A stretch of 64,000 bases of DNA from Syntrophobacteraceae bacterium (lineage in GTDB: Bacteria; Desulfobacterota; Syntrophobacteria; Syntrophobacterales; Syntrophobacteraceae): contig JALOOX010000003.1 of the NCBI GenBank assembly GCA_025454175.1, positions 1-64,000 of the forward strand. The letters run 5' to 3'. Shown one piece after another: positions 46,879 through 55,235 of the stretch (position 1 is the stretch's first letter; each line of letters opens with the position of its first letter). Below the pieces are notes generated by a model. It was not told the DNA's origin. It ran no database searches and saw only the letters and a program-made list of their open reading frames with translations. A program made the translations under genes and the position numbers.

Positions 46879-47118
46879 ATGTCCAAGGTACTCCTGAGGC
46901 ACATGCTCCCCGGTCAAAGGGGAATCATCACTCACGTGGCGGCCAGCGGGGAGCTGGGGCGACGAATCCGCGACATGGGGCTGGTGCCCGGCACCCCTCT
47001 CGAGGTTCAGGGAACGGCGCCCCTCAAGGAACCCGTGGCCGTCCGGCTCAAGGATTTCACTCTGGCTCTGCGCAACAACGAGGCGGACCACATCACCATC
47101 GAGGAGGTCACGGACTGA
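46879..47118 (+). CDS. feoA: FeoA ferrous iron transport protein
   Basis: A 79-residue SH3-like protein, typical length. Signatures: LRHMLPGQRGIITHVAASGE near the start, RRIRDMGLVPGTPLEV (about 33-48) and LALRNNEADHITIEEV at the end. It assists FeoB. The ATG at 46879 follows AGAGGAGG; a longer frame from 46834 lacks a site. Its stop overlaps the feoB start as TGATG. Confidence 0.95.
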   Translation: MSKVLLRHMLPGQRGIITHVAASGELGRRIRDMGLVPGTPLEVQGTAPLKEPVAVRLKDFTLALRNNEADHITIEEVTD

Positions 47119-49340
47119 TGCGGAAAGAATCCCTCATCGCCCTCGCCGGCAACCCCAACAGCGGCAAGACGACCCTGTTCAATGCCATCACCGGCGCCCG
47201 CCAGCACGTGGGCAACTACCCCGGCGTCACCGTGGAAAAGAAGGAAGGCTATCACCAGTTCAACGGGCACGTCCTTCACCTGGTGGATCTTCCGGGATGC
47301 TACTCCCTCACCGCCTACTCCGAGGACGAGCGGGTGGCCCGGGAATTCCTGGTCACCGAGCGCCCGCGGGTGGTGGTCGACATCGTGGACGGCTCCAACC
47401 TCGAGAGAAACCTTTATCTGAGCGTCCAGTTCCTGGAGCTGGGGATCCCGCTGGTGGTGGCTCTCAACATGCTGGATGAAGCGAGGTCGCGGGGCATCGA
47501 GATCGATGCCGAGGAGCTGGGGAAACGGCTCCAGGTTCCCGTCGTTCCGATGGTGGCCAGGATCGGGGAAGGCGTCCCGGAGCTTCTGCGGGCCGTTTCC
47601 GAGGTATCCGAGGGAGACGGCGCATGGACCCCCCTCAGGATCTCCTACGGTTCCGATGTGGACCCGGTGCTGGACGCCATGGAGAGGATCATCGGCGAGG
47701 GCGGGCTTCTGACGGAGGTCTATCCGCCGCGCTGGACGGCGTTGAAGCTCATGGAAAAAGACGCCGTCATCCTCGAGAAATGCAGCCTGCGGGACAGTGG
47801 GCTCACCCGCAAGCTCGAGGGCCAGGTGGAGCAGCTGTCGAATCATCTGCGGAAGACCCTCGACGCCTATCCCGAGGCCGTGATCGCGGACTATCGCTAC
47901 GGCTTCATTCGGGCGCTCCTGAAGGACGGCGTCATCCAGCGCAACGACACGGAGCAGCGCCTGGATCTCACGAGACGGCTGGACCAGGTGCTGACCAACC
48001 GGCTCCTGGGACCCATCCTCCTGGCGGCCGTCATCTACGGGATGTATTCCTTCACGTTCAGCGTGAGTGAGCTTCCGGTGGCCTGGCTGGAGGCCGGGAT
48101 CGAATTTCTCGGAGGGCTGGCCGAGTCCGTCATTCCCGAGGGACTGCTCCAGTCACTCGTTGTCTCGGGCGTCATCGACGGTGTGGGGGGGGTCCTCGGT
48201 TTCGTTCCCATCATTGCGTTCATGTTCCTGGCCATCACGTTCCTCGAGGACACGGGGTACCTGGCGCGGGCGGCCTACATGCTGGACCGGGTGTTCCGGT
48301 GGTTCGGGCTGCACGGGAATTCCTTCATGCCTTTCATCGTTTCGGGGGGGATTGCCGGGGGCTGCGCCGTGCCCGGCGTCATGGCCGCGAGGACCCTCAG
48401 CAGCTCGCGGGAGAGAATCGCGACCATCCTGACGGTGCCCTTCATGAACTGCGGGGCCAAGCTGCCCGTGTTCGCGCTCCTCGTGGCGGCCTTTTTCGAG
48501 AGGAGTCAGGCCCTGATGATGTTCCTCATCACGCTGCTCTCCTGGGGCGGTGCGCTGCTGGTGGCGAGCCTGCTCCGCTCGACGCTGCTCAGGGGACCGA
48601 GCACCCCCTTTCTCCTGGAGCTTCCGCCCTACCGGCTTCCCACCTTCAAGGGACTTTTGATCCATACCTGGGAGCGCATCTGGCTTTACCTGAAGAAGGC
48701 GGGCACGATCATCCTCGCCATTTCCATCGTCCTTTGGGCCATGATGACGTTTCCGGGGCTTTCGGACGAACAGAAGGAGCGCTTCGAGGCCGATCGGCAG
48801 TCCATTCTCGCGGGACTGCCCGAGGACGTCAGGACGATGGTCGAGGGCGAGAAGGCGGATGTCGAGCCGGGGCCCGTGGTCCGGGCTCGGGAAGCTCTGC
48901 TGGAAATCGACGGCCGTGAAGCCGAGCTCGCCCTCAGGGGCTCCGCTGCCGGGCGCATGGGAAGGGCCCTCGAGCCCATCGGGCAGCTCTGCGGGTTCGA
49001 CTGGCGGATCAACGTGGCCCTCGTGGGCGGGTTCGCCGCCAAGGAGGTCATCGTTTCCACCCTGGGGACGGCTCTTTCCATCGGGGAGGTGGACCCCGAG
49101 GAAACCACTTCCCTCAGCGAAAGGCTCGCATCGGATGCGCACTGGAATCCCCTGGTGGCCTTCTCCCTCATCGTTTTCAGCATATTCTACGCGCCATGCT
49201 TCGTGACGGTGGTCTGCATGGTCAGGGAAACCGGCGGCTGGAAGTGGCCGTGCTTTTCCATGGCCTTCAACACGGTCTTCGCCTTCCTCCTGGCGACATC
49301 GGTCTACCAGGCCGGGCTGCTCCTGGGAGTCGGCGGCTGA
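47118..49340 (+). CDS. feoB: FeoB ferrous iron transporter
   Basis: A 740-residue membrane GTPase. G-domain: G1 GNPNSGKTTLF (about 10-20), G3 VDLPGCYSL, G4 NMLDEA (about 116). GTPase-inhibitor helices follow, then about ten membrane segments from residue ~295 (first at LLGPILLAAVIYGMYSFTF). Iron-route Cys motifs include GGCAVPGVMAARTL and MNCGAKLPVFALLVAAFF. Complete and intact. It imports Fe2+ under anaerobic conditions. Start overlaps the feoA stop. Confidence 0.97.
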   Translation: MRKESLIALAGNPNSGKTTLFNAITGARQHVGNYPGVTVEKKEGYHQFNGHVLHLVDLPGCYSLTAYSEDERVAREFLVTERPRVVVDIVDGSNLERNLYLSVQFLELGIPLVVALNMLDEARSRGIEIDAEELGKRLQVPVVPMVARIGEGVPELLRAVSEVSEGDGAWTPLRISYGSDVDPVLDAMERIIGEGGLLTEVYPPRWTALKLMEKDAVILEKCSLRDSGLTRKLEGQVEQLSNHLRKTLDAYPEAVIADYRYGFIRALLKDGVIQRNDTEQRLDLTRRLDQVLTNRLLGPILLAAVIYGMYSFTFSVSELPVAWLEAGIEFLGGLAESVIPEGLLQSLVVSGVIDGVGGVLGFVPIIAFMFLAITFLEDTGYLARAAYMLDRVFRWFGLHGNSFMPFIVSGGIAGGCAVPGVMAARTLSSSRERIATILTVPFMNCGAKLPVFALLVAAFFERSQALMMFLITLLSWGGALLVASLLRSTLLRGPSTPFLLELPPYRLPTFKGLLIHTWERIWLYLKKAGTIILAISIVLWAMMTFPGLSDEQKERFEADRQSILAGLPEDVRTMVEGEKADVEPGPVVRAREALLEIDGREAELALRGSAAGRMGRALEPIGQLCGFDWRINVALVGGFAAKEVIVSTLGTALSIGEVDPEETTSLSERLASDAHWNPLVAFSLIVFSIFYAPCFVTVVCMVRETGGWKWPCFSMAFNTVFAFLLATSVYQAGLLLGVGG

Positions 49341-49646
49341 CGGACACGCGGTCCGGGGTGAGTGTCATCGAGGGTCCGCAAGGCGGGTGCACGTTCATGA
49401 CTCGGCCGGGAGACCGTGCCGGGGCCCTGGCGTCGACCCGGCCCGGACCCCCGGAGGAAGGAGTCCGTCCGGGCCACGTCATGTCGGCGGAAGACGGCAT
49501 CCGGGTGATTTCGCTGGATTCCGCCTCAAGGACCACCGGAATGACGACAGCTGTCATTTACAGAGGGAATCGAGACTTTTGGCCGGATATGAATGATGCG
49601 GAGAATTGACAGACTACCTTACAACTGAATCACGGAGGAATGTGGA
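49341..49646. other. gap between feoB and the barrel gene
   Basis: About 300 bp. A 42-codon frame ending at 49609 (starting MSAEDGIRVIS) is weakly protein-like but has a distant ribosome site; I do not call it. No terminator was evident. Confidence 0.25.
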
Positions 49647-50416
49647 ATGCCGAGAATCGCCATTGGAGTTTTCCTGATTTCCATCGTCCTTGCCGGTATC
49701 GGCCATGCGGCACACCCCCTCGTCACGACGACACGGGGACACAGGGAAAGGGGAATTTCCAGATCGAGCTCAACTACGAATTCACACATGAAGATTCGGG
49801 CGGCTTCAAGGAAGACGTTCATCAGATTGAGCCCGTCCTCTCCTACGGCATCATCGACAGTGTGGATTTCGTGGTGGCCCTGCCTTACCAGTTCATCAGC
49901 ACCCGGGAAGAGGGTGTCAAGAACCGGGAAGACGGCATATCAGACTTGAGCATCGAGGTGAAGTGGCGCTTCTACGAATGCGAGGGGTTCAGCCTTGCGG
50001 CCAAACCGGGCATTTCCATTCCCACCGGTGACGATGACGAGGGCCTCGGAGCCGGAAGAGTCGGCGGGAGCTTCTTTCTCATCGCGACCCAGGAGATCGA
50101 GCCGTGGGCCTTTCACTTCAATGCGGGCTACGGCAGGAATGAATCCACCGCCGAAGAGGAGCGTGACATCTGGCACTTCTCCCTGGCCTCGGAATTCGAA
50201 GCGGCCCCCTGGCTCAAGCTTGTCGCCAACGTCGGCGCCGAGCGCAACACCGACCTGGAAAGCGACACTCCGGCTGTTTTCGCCCTCGGAGGCATGATCT
50301 TCCCCGTCCTGGAGAACCTGGACCTGGATGTGGGCGTGAAAGCGGGCCTCACACGCCCTGAAGTGGAGCCTACCACCCATGTAGCAGCTGGATTGGGCCA
50401 CGAGCGAACAGGGTAG
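49647..50416 (+). pseudogene. outer-membrane beta-barrel protein (MetA/phenol-pathway-like), frameshifted
   Basis: The signal peptide (MPRIAIGVFLISIVLAGIGH and AAHPLVT) starts at ATG 49647 after GGAGGAATGTGGA. The mature protein continues in another frame with DDTGTQGKGNFQIELNYEF. Restoring one C near 49728 (ACGAC to ACCGAC) joins them perfectly. The barrel strands (SVDFVVALPYQFIS, AKPGISIPTGDDDEGLG, ENLDLDVGVKAGLTRP) match transporter-like barrel proteins of the MetA type. The last strand ends HVAAGLGHERTG and lacks the usual terminal aromatic residue, so the 3' end may be lost too. Either a true frameshift or a sequencing error. Confidence 0.7.
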
Positions 50417-50611
50417 TCTCCGAATGTGAAATCCGGTCTCAACGGAAAAGATATCTGCGTGAGCATCGCGGGGATGGTTCATGCCGAGATCCATGAACTC
50501 GTAGGATATGCAGTTGAAGCCAAGGCTCACGAGACGCCCCACGACCGAGAACTCCGGACCGTACACGTAAATGAACAAAGGCTCTCCCCGCTTTCCTCGG
50601 TCTTCTGTCAT
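50405..50611 (-). pseudogene. PilZ-like fragment
   Basis: From an ATG at 50611 the minus strand reads a plausible PilZ-type start: FIYVYGPEFSVVGRLVSLGF, FNCISYEFMDLG, HADIFSVETGFHIRRLPC. After about position 50405 the frame runs antisense to the barrel gene and stops resembling anything. It seems a deletion or rearrangement fused the 3'-truncated PilZ gene to the end of the barrel gene. The R-x-x-x-R motif is not clear, so the PilZ identity is tentative. Confidence 0.4.
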
Positions 50612-51166
50612 AACTCCGCTCCTCTCCATTCGCGGACTTTCAGATTTGATTTCCGCGAAGATTCGGCTCCTTTTCGGTACTGGCCGTCACTTGACCAGAA
50701 CCTGCCAGCGCATAAAGCACGGGTTATGCCAGGTATTAAATACAATCCATCAGGCAGAATTATACGTAGAATAGCGTTGAATTGGATTCATTCAGCCCGT
50801 CGATGAGCTTTGTTTGACGGAAACAGGTCGGCTTGGAGCAGGCATTCCTAAATGGTACTCACAGAACTAAAAGCACCATCTTTTTAAAATATTACATTAA
50901 TGATTCCAAAATGACAGCGTTTCATTCTGGATCGCATACGCACCATTTCAAAGTGAGCATCCTTGGAAGAAAAGCGTTGACAGCGGGATCAACCTCCATT
51001 AGCGCATGGACGACTGATGCGTGTCGGCCCTCGGAAGCTCCGAAGGGCGGGCCGTCGCCTGTGTTTGGGCATGTGCCCCATGGCTCACGCGATGCCGAGA
51101 AGCACAGGGGGCGCCCGCAAGGCCTCCCGGATTCAACGGGGTTGCCGGACCCCGAGGCTGCCATCG
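50612..51166. other. gene-poor, locally AT-rich intergenic stretch
   Basis: About 550 bp; 50840-50920 is notably AT-rich for this genome (runs such as TTTTTAAAATATTACATTAA). Frames here lack ribosome sites. No repeat, RNA or operator recognised. Confidence 0.3.
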
Positions 51167-51607
51167 ATGTTCAATGCTCTTGTTTCAAAAGCCATTCGCC
51201 CTACCAGGCGCGCGCACCTGGGACGCGAAAGGGCTCTTTTGCCTCTCGCCGTCTTCATGGCCGGTTTGCTCTTCGTTCTCACGTGCTTCGCCCACTTCGC
51301 CCACACGTGCGGACCCCACACCACCCGCATATCCGCGGTCTCCAGCCAGAGGACGCCATCCGACGCGGGCCCGGCCTGGCGGGAGGCTCCAATCCATCAA
51401 GGACCCTGCCTGGCCTGCATGCTCCTCAAGGCCGTGCGCTCCACGCAAACGTCCGCGCCGCATCGTTTCCTCGCCTGCCTCGAGGCCGGCGAAGCGGTAT
51501 CCCCCGGCCCGTCGTGCATCCCCCGGCCCAAGGGGGTCCGTCCACCGTTTTCGCCCCGCGCTCCTCCCCGCGTCCCCTCCATTTTCAAGGGACCGTTCGT
51601 CGGCTGA
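51167..51607 (+). CDS. small membrane-anchored protein with a CxxC motif
   Basis: A 146-residue protein: basic N-terminus (about 1-24), a hydrophobic helix (about 25-45: LLPLAVFMAGLLFVLTCFAH), then a Cys/His-containing polar region with GPCLACMLLKAVRSTQ (about 87-102) and a Pro-rich tail. The pattern resembles small DUF2946-like membrane proteins, whose function is unknown. GAGG lies ~10 bp upstream. It sits in a decayed region, but I see no lesion in this gene. Confidence 0.55.
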   Translation: MFNALVSKAIRPTRRAHLGRERALLPLAVFMAGLLFVLTCFAHFAHTCGPHTTRISAVSSQRTPSDAGPAWREAPIHQGPCLACMLLKAVRSTQTSAPHRFLACLEAGEAVSPGPSCIPRPKGVRPPFSPRAPPRVPSIFKGPFVG

Positions 51608-51843
51608 CCCGCCGTTGGATCGGTCTCGATCCCCTTGCTCTCCCATTGCCGGTCGAAACCCCGGGGTGAATGCTGCTCACCCCCCAGCACCGCGCCACGA
51701 CTCGTGCGAGGAGCCCGGGACCGAGGCCGGGCCGCCGCCGGAAGCCCAAAACCTGCACCCTGTGGTTTTAGGATTGAAACCTCCGAGCCCATGCTCGGGT
51801 CTTGTTTTGAACGTCCATCATCCTTGCCGGAGGCGGAGAAACC

Positions 51844-52922
51844 ATGACGCGAAGAGAAGCGCTGCGGCGCATCACGGCCTTGAACGTCTGCGGCCTGGCG
51901 TGGCTCGCCGGGCTGGGGCGGGGCCACGCGGACATCAATGGCCTCAAGGCCCCGCCGGCCCGTCCCGGGCGCGCTGCCGGGCTCGCCGATGCGGCGGCCC
52001 TCATCGAACCGCCGGGGGGAGCCGGGCTGCGGCGTGGACTCCGGGTGATGGTGTTTGCGCCCCACCCCGACGATGAAACCATTGCTGCCGGTGGTCTGCT
52101 GCAGCTCCTGCGGGCGAGCCGGGGCACGGCAAGGGTCGTCTTCGTGACCAGCGGGGACGGGTATGCCGAGGGAGCCGCCCATCACTTCGGCAGGAGGGAC
52201 CTCGTCCCCAGCGATTACATCGAATATGGAAGAATCCGATGCCGCGAAGCGCTCCAGGCCATGAAGAGCCTGGGGGTGCGCAGCGGCGAGATCGACTTCC
52301 TGGGGTTTCCCGACGCGGGCATATCCGCTCTCCTGTCCAGCCACTGGATGGCCGACCCGGCTTACGTCTCGCCGCACACCCGCGTGAGTCGCCCCCCTTA
52401 TGCCGAGTGTCGCGACACGGATGCCGCCTACACGGGAACCGGCCTCGCCAAACCATCATTGACGCGATCACCGGGTTCTCACCCCACTGGGTCGTCCTGC
52501 CCGATCCCGGGGACCGTCATCCGGACCACCGGGTGGCAGGTCTGCTGGTGCTGAGCTCCCTGAGCCGCCTTTCGGATTCCGGCAGGGTGCAGCTCGAGAA
52601 CATGCGGGTGCTGACCTATCTCGTTCACGCCCCTTCCCCGCAGCCAGCCCCGTCGGGGGCTTCGATGGCCGGGCCGGCGGACCGTTTCGCCTCCGGTGCG
52701 ACGGACATCTCCCGCCACTTTTCCCCGCCGGTTCGTTTTCCCCTGGGGGAGCGGGAGCGGAAGACCAAGGAGGAGGCGCTGCGATGCTACGCTTCCCAGC
52801 AGTTCCTTTTGGCCCCGCTCGTCTCGATGTTCGTGACTCCATTCGAAAGCTTCGCTCAGGTCCACCCCACCCTGGTGACGGACAGGAGCTGCTCCTGGAA
52901 CAGACTGCCAGCAAAGGGGTAG
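51844..52922 (+). pseudogene. PIG-L-family deacetylase, frameshifted
   Basis: Frame 1 (from ATG 51844) gives a possible Tat signal (TRREALRR then hydrophobic residues), the PIG-L metal motif FAPHPDDETIAAGG (about 75-88) and SGDGYAEG. At about 52450 the family sequence moves to the frame that reads QTIIDAITGFSPHWVVLP and then PDPGDRHPDHRVAGLLV with the second His cluster, ending at 52922. Adding one C (CGCCAAA to CGCCCAAA) restores a continuous protein of ~360 residues. Substrate would be an N-acetylated sugar or similar. Real inactivation or sequencing error cannot be told apart here. Confidence 0.75.
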
Positions 52923-53028
52923 CCCATGACAAAAAGCTTCGGTTGCTCCACGCGACTCCAATCCCCGCCGGACCGCGGCCCTCCCCGGAGAGGCGCCCTC
53001 ACCGGGGAGCCCTCACCACCGGCCTCCC

Positions 53029-53700
53029 GTGCAACGCCGGAGGTCCAAAACCCTCATCGAGAGGCTCCCATGGGCAGCCCGGTCTTCAACCCGAACCCCG
53101 CAACCCGTGACTCGAAACCCGAAGCCCGGAGCCCGAAACCGGGAACCGTCCCTCGGGGCCGGGCTTTGCCTCGCCCTCTTCCTCCTGCTCTGTTCGTGGT
53201 GCGGCGCCGGCTGGGCCCACCTCCACGCCCTCGCCGGCTGCAGGCTGTGGCCGTGGTTTTTGACGAGAAGGGACTGGAAGGCTTTCGGGTGTGGTTGACC
53301 TTCGACGCCATGCACACCAACCTGCTCGTCATGGAAATCCAGCAGGAGATCGCCGAGGATACGGCGAGCCCTCCTCCATCCAGCCAGTCCGAGATGTACG
53401 AGCGGGTGAGGGGCATGATCCAAAGGCAGTTTCGGGACATTGACTTTTTCACCCACGTCCTGGTCGACGGCAAGCCGTTCCCGGTCCGCGAGGCGAGGAG
53501 CCTCGCCGTGGAGTCCCGGGACGGGAGGATGGCCTGCAGCTTCTTCGTCCCCTGTCCGGTGCCCGCTGGCGCGGGGCGCGATCCTCGGGGCCTCCTCGCG
53601 GAGCCGGGGGCTCCTGCGGGTGACCGGGGCGGTCCTCTCCCTGGGGGGAGCCCTGGCCATCGCGGGGATCGGGGGACTGATGCTGCTCCACTCTCTCTAG
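53029..53700 (+). pseudogene. DUF1007/nickel-transporter-like gene remnant, frameshifted and deleted
   Basis: A signal segment (LGAGLCLALFLLLCSWCGAG and WAHLH, about 53155-53225) is followed, one frame over, by a DUF1007-like domain: LQAVAVVFDEKGLEGFRVWL, FFTHVLVDGKPFPVREARSL, RMACSFFVPCPV. Restoring one C near 53238 joins them. At about 53575 a third frame gives a hydrophobic tail (ILGASSRSRGLLRVTG, then ALAIAGIGGLMLLHSL) resembling the end of a NicO-type metal permease, as if the middle were deleted. DUF1007 proteins accompany Ni/Co permeases. Start unknown: upstream bases are the heptad repeat. Confidence 0.55.
53088..53147. repeat. degenerate 7-bp tandem repeat
   Basis: Eight successive heptads (AACCCGA, ACCCCGC, AACCCGT, GACTCGA, AACCCGA, AGCCCGG, AGCCCGA, AACCGGG) plus AACC occupy 53088-53147 exactly in phase. 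The consensus AACCCGA resembles AACCAGG, the complement of the 3.6-kb heptads. Confidence 0.75.
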
Positions 53701-53776
53701 GAGGCTGTCCGAGAATACCTTTTTGTCATTTCGAACGGAGCGTAGCGAAGAGAGAAATCTTGAAAAGTCGATAGGT
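53699..53776. repeat. dispersed AGGAGGCTGTCCGAGAA element, copy 2
   Basis: AGGAGGCTGTCCGAGAA (53699-53715) is followed by TTGTCATTTCGAACGG, then AGCGTAGCGAAGAGAGAAAT and CTTGAAAAGTCGA, matching the copy at 29041. It directly follows the DUF1007-like remnant and precedes the psd-like fragment. Confidence 0.75.
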
Positions 53777-53786
53777 TACCGCGATC

Positions 53787-53937
53787 AAGAGTTGCTTCTC
53801 AATAACGGTTGGCACGCGTGCGCTTTTGTGCAGGTTGGGTTGAGCCATGGCGAAACCCAACATGGCTCGCGGCGGGTGTTGGGTTTCACTTCGTTCAACC
53901 CAACGAGTTGCCTCCACTTATTGAGAAGTTACTGGAA
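53787..53937. repeat. nested inverted-repeat element
   Basis: Outer arms with the core TTCTCAATAA (left, about 53796-53805) and TTATTGAGAA (right, about 53920-53929) are inverted. Inside, GTTGGGTTGAGCCATGG (about 53833-53849) pairs with the GTTCAACCCAAC block near 53895-53906, with AAACCCAACA and TGTTGGGTTT as a second inverted pair between them. The layout parallels the element at 24865. Confidence 0.6.
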
Positions 53938-54526
53938 GATCGACAAACACTCCAATATCATTCATAAAAAAGGCGTAACCGTCAAATCCAGCACCTTCAA
54001 GTCCATCGCCGTGCTGATCGGTGAGGACAGCGCCTACAAGGAGGCCTTCGCCAACGGGACCTTGACCCACACCTTCCTGGACGTCAACGACTATCATCGC
54101 TACCATTTTCCGATCGGCGGAACCATCAAGGAAGTCCGCATCATCAAGAGCGATGACGCAGTCGGCGGCATCATCACCTGGGATGCCGAGGCCGGGCGCT
54201 ACCTGCTGGACTCGAGCACCCCGGGCTGGCAGAATATCGAGACGCGCGGCTCCGTGATCATCGAAAACGACACCTACGGACTGGTGGCCTTGCTGCCCAT
54301 CGGCATGTCGCAGGTCTGCTCGGTCAACTTCGAAGAGGCGGTCAAGGTGGGCAATAAGGTCAAGAAGGGCGAGATGCTCGGATATTTCCTGTTCGGGGGT
54401 TCGGACTTCGTCATTCTGTTCCCGAAAGGAGTCGATTTTACCCTGACCGTGCCCAAGGACGCCGAGGGCGGCTATCAGCACGTGCTGATGGGCCAGGAAT
54501 ACGGAAAGCTCAAGATCAAGAAATAA
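53937..54526 (+). pseudogene. phosphatidylserine decarboxylase-like gene, 5'-truncated
   Basis: The frame reads IDKHSNIIHKKGVTVKSSTF, then ANGTLTHTFLDVNDYHRYHF, later VALLPIGMSQVCSV and GYFLFGGSDFVILF, a GGS motif like the autocatalytic cleavage site of Psd proenzymes (pyruvoyl formation). These correspond to the C-terminal ~60% of Psd-like proteins. Upstream the same frame is encoded by dispersed repeats and the usual N-terminal portion is absent. The stop is at 54524-54526. A strong terminator follows. The lost 5' part most likely makes it non-functional. Confidence 0.6.
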
Positions 54527-54551
54527 CCTGATTGACCGGATCGAAGTGCAG

Positions 54552-54600
54552 GGCCATGGTCATGGGAGCGAACCTCCCTGGCCATGGCCTTTCTTCTGTT
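54552..54600 (+). terminator. rho-independent terminator after the psd-like fragment
   Basis: GGCCATGGTCATGGGAG (54552-54568) pairs with CTCCCTGGCCATGGCC (54574-54589) with a one-base bulge, loop CGAAC, followed by the T-rich TTTCTTCTGTT. Confidence 0.75.
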
Positions 54601-54719
54601 CCCGCCGATTATCCCTGATTCACGCCGCCGATTTGGCGAGGAGCCGGCGCTGCAACCGGCAGTGGACGGTTTGAGCTGGAATTGTCGGGATATACCGCAG
54701 ACGGCTGAAAACTGGACTT

Positions 54720-54782
54720 TCCGTCATTGCGACCGAAGGGAGAAATCCAAAGAGATCCCTCACATGCGTTCGGGATGACAAA
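54720..54782. repeat. short dispersed repeat, related to the GTCATTGCGA family
   Basis: CCGTCATTGCGACCGAAGGG then AGAAATCC, ending CGGGATGACAAAA, forms imperfect inverted ends of the same general class as the elements at 29041 and 53699, but lacks the AGGAGGCTGTCCGAGAA start. Confidence 0.4.
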
Positions 54783-54974
54783 AAGCCGAATTCAAGCCGT
54801 TCGCAGTATAAGCTGCCAGGCCGGCGGAAGCCATGACGACCAGAGCACTTCCGATCAAAATGAGAGCGCTATCACCATCAACTGTCAATAACAACATCTC
54901 AATGAAGCTTGCCCGCCTGCCGACAAGGCAAACGCAAGCACCGTTTCCCGTTGACGGGACCTGAGGAGTGACGG

Positions 54975-55235
54975 ATGGAGCGGAAGCTTGAAGATGCGCT
55001 GACCATCGAGGGATTGGCCCTGACCTCGAGGATCCCCCGATGCACTCTTGAAAAGCCCGTTCGGTAAGCCAGGATCCGTTGTCGGAAGATCGGCCGTTAC
55101 TTGCGTTTTCGCAAAAGGGCCGTCGATCGCTGGCTCGAAGTCAACAGAAACGAGGATTCCCTCCCCGGGTTGGTCCTGCTGCCGCGGGACGAGGCCCGGC
55201 GCGAATCATCAAGGAGACGAAGGAATCATGGCTGA
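54975..55235 (+). pseudogene. excisionase/MerR-type HTH protein with an in-frame stop
   Basis: An ATG at 54975 after a good ribosome site (GGAG) opens a frame reading LTIEGLALTSRIPRCTLEKP, then a TAA at 55065-55067, then in the same frame RIRCRKIGRYLRFRKRAVDR and WLEVN, ending at TGA 55233-55235. This is the canonical small HTH layout (helix pair, then K-I-G-R plus R-F-R plus WLE). Only the stop interrupts it. Its end overlaps the start of the downstream phosphatase gene. It could have regulated the signalling operon below. Confidence 0.6.

Larger units (their letters stand above)
54527..54974. other. region between the psd-like fragment and the HTH remnant
   Basis: About 450 bp holding a terminator (54552-54600) and a weakly matching repeat (about 54720-54782). 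I see no gene. Confidence 0.4.

Noticed and set aside
46694-46897. Short plus-strand frame with a CxxC motif before feoA
   Set aside because: No ribosome site, overlaps feoA start and looks compositionally random.
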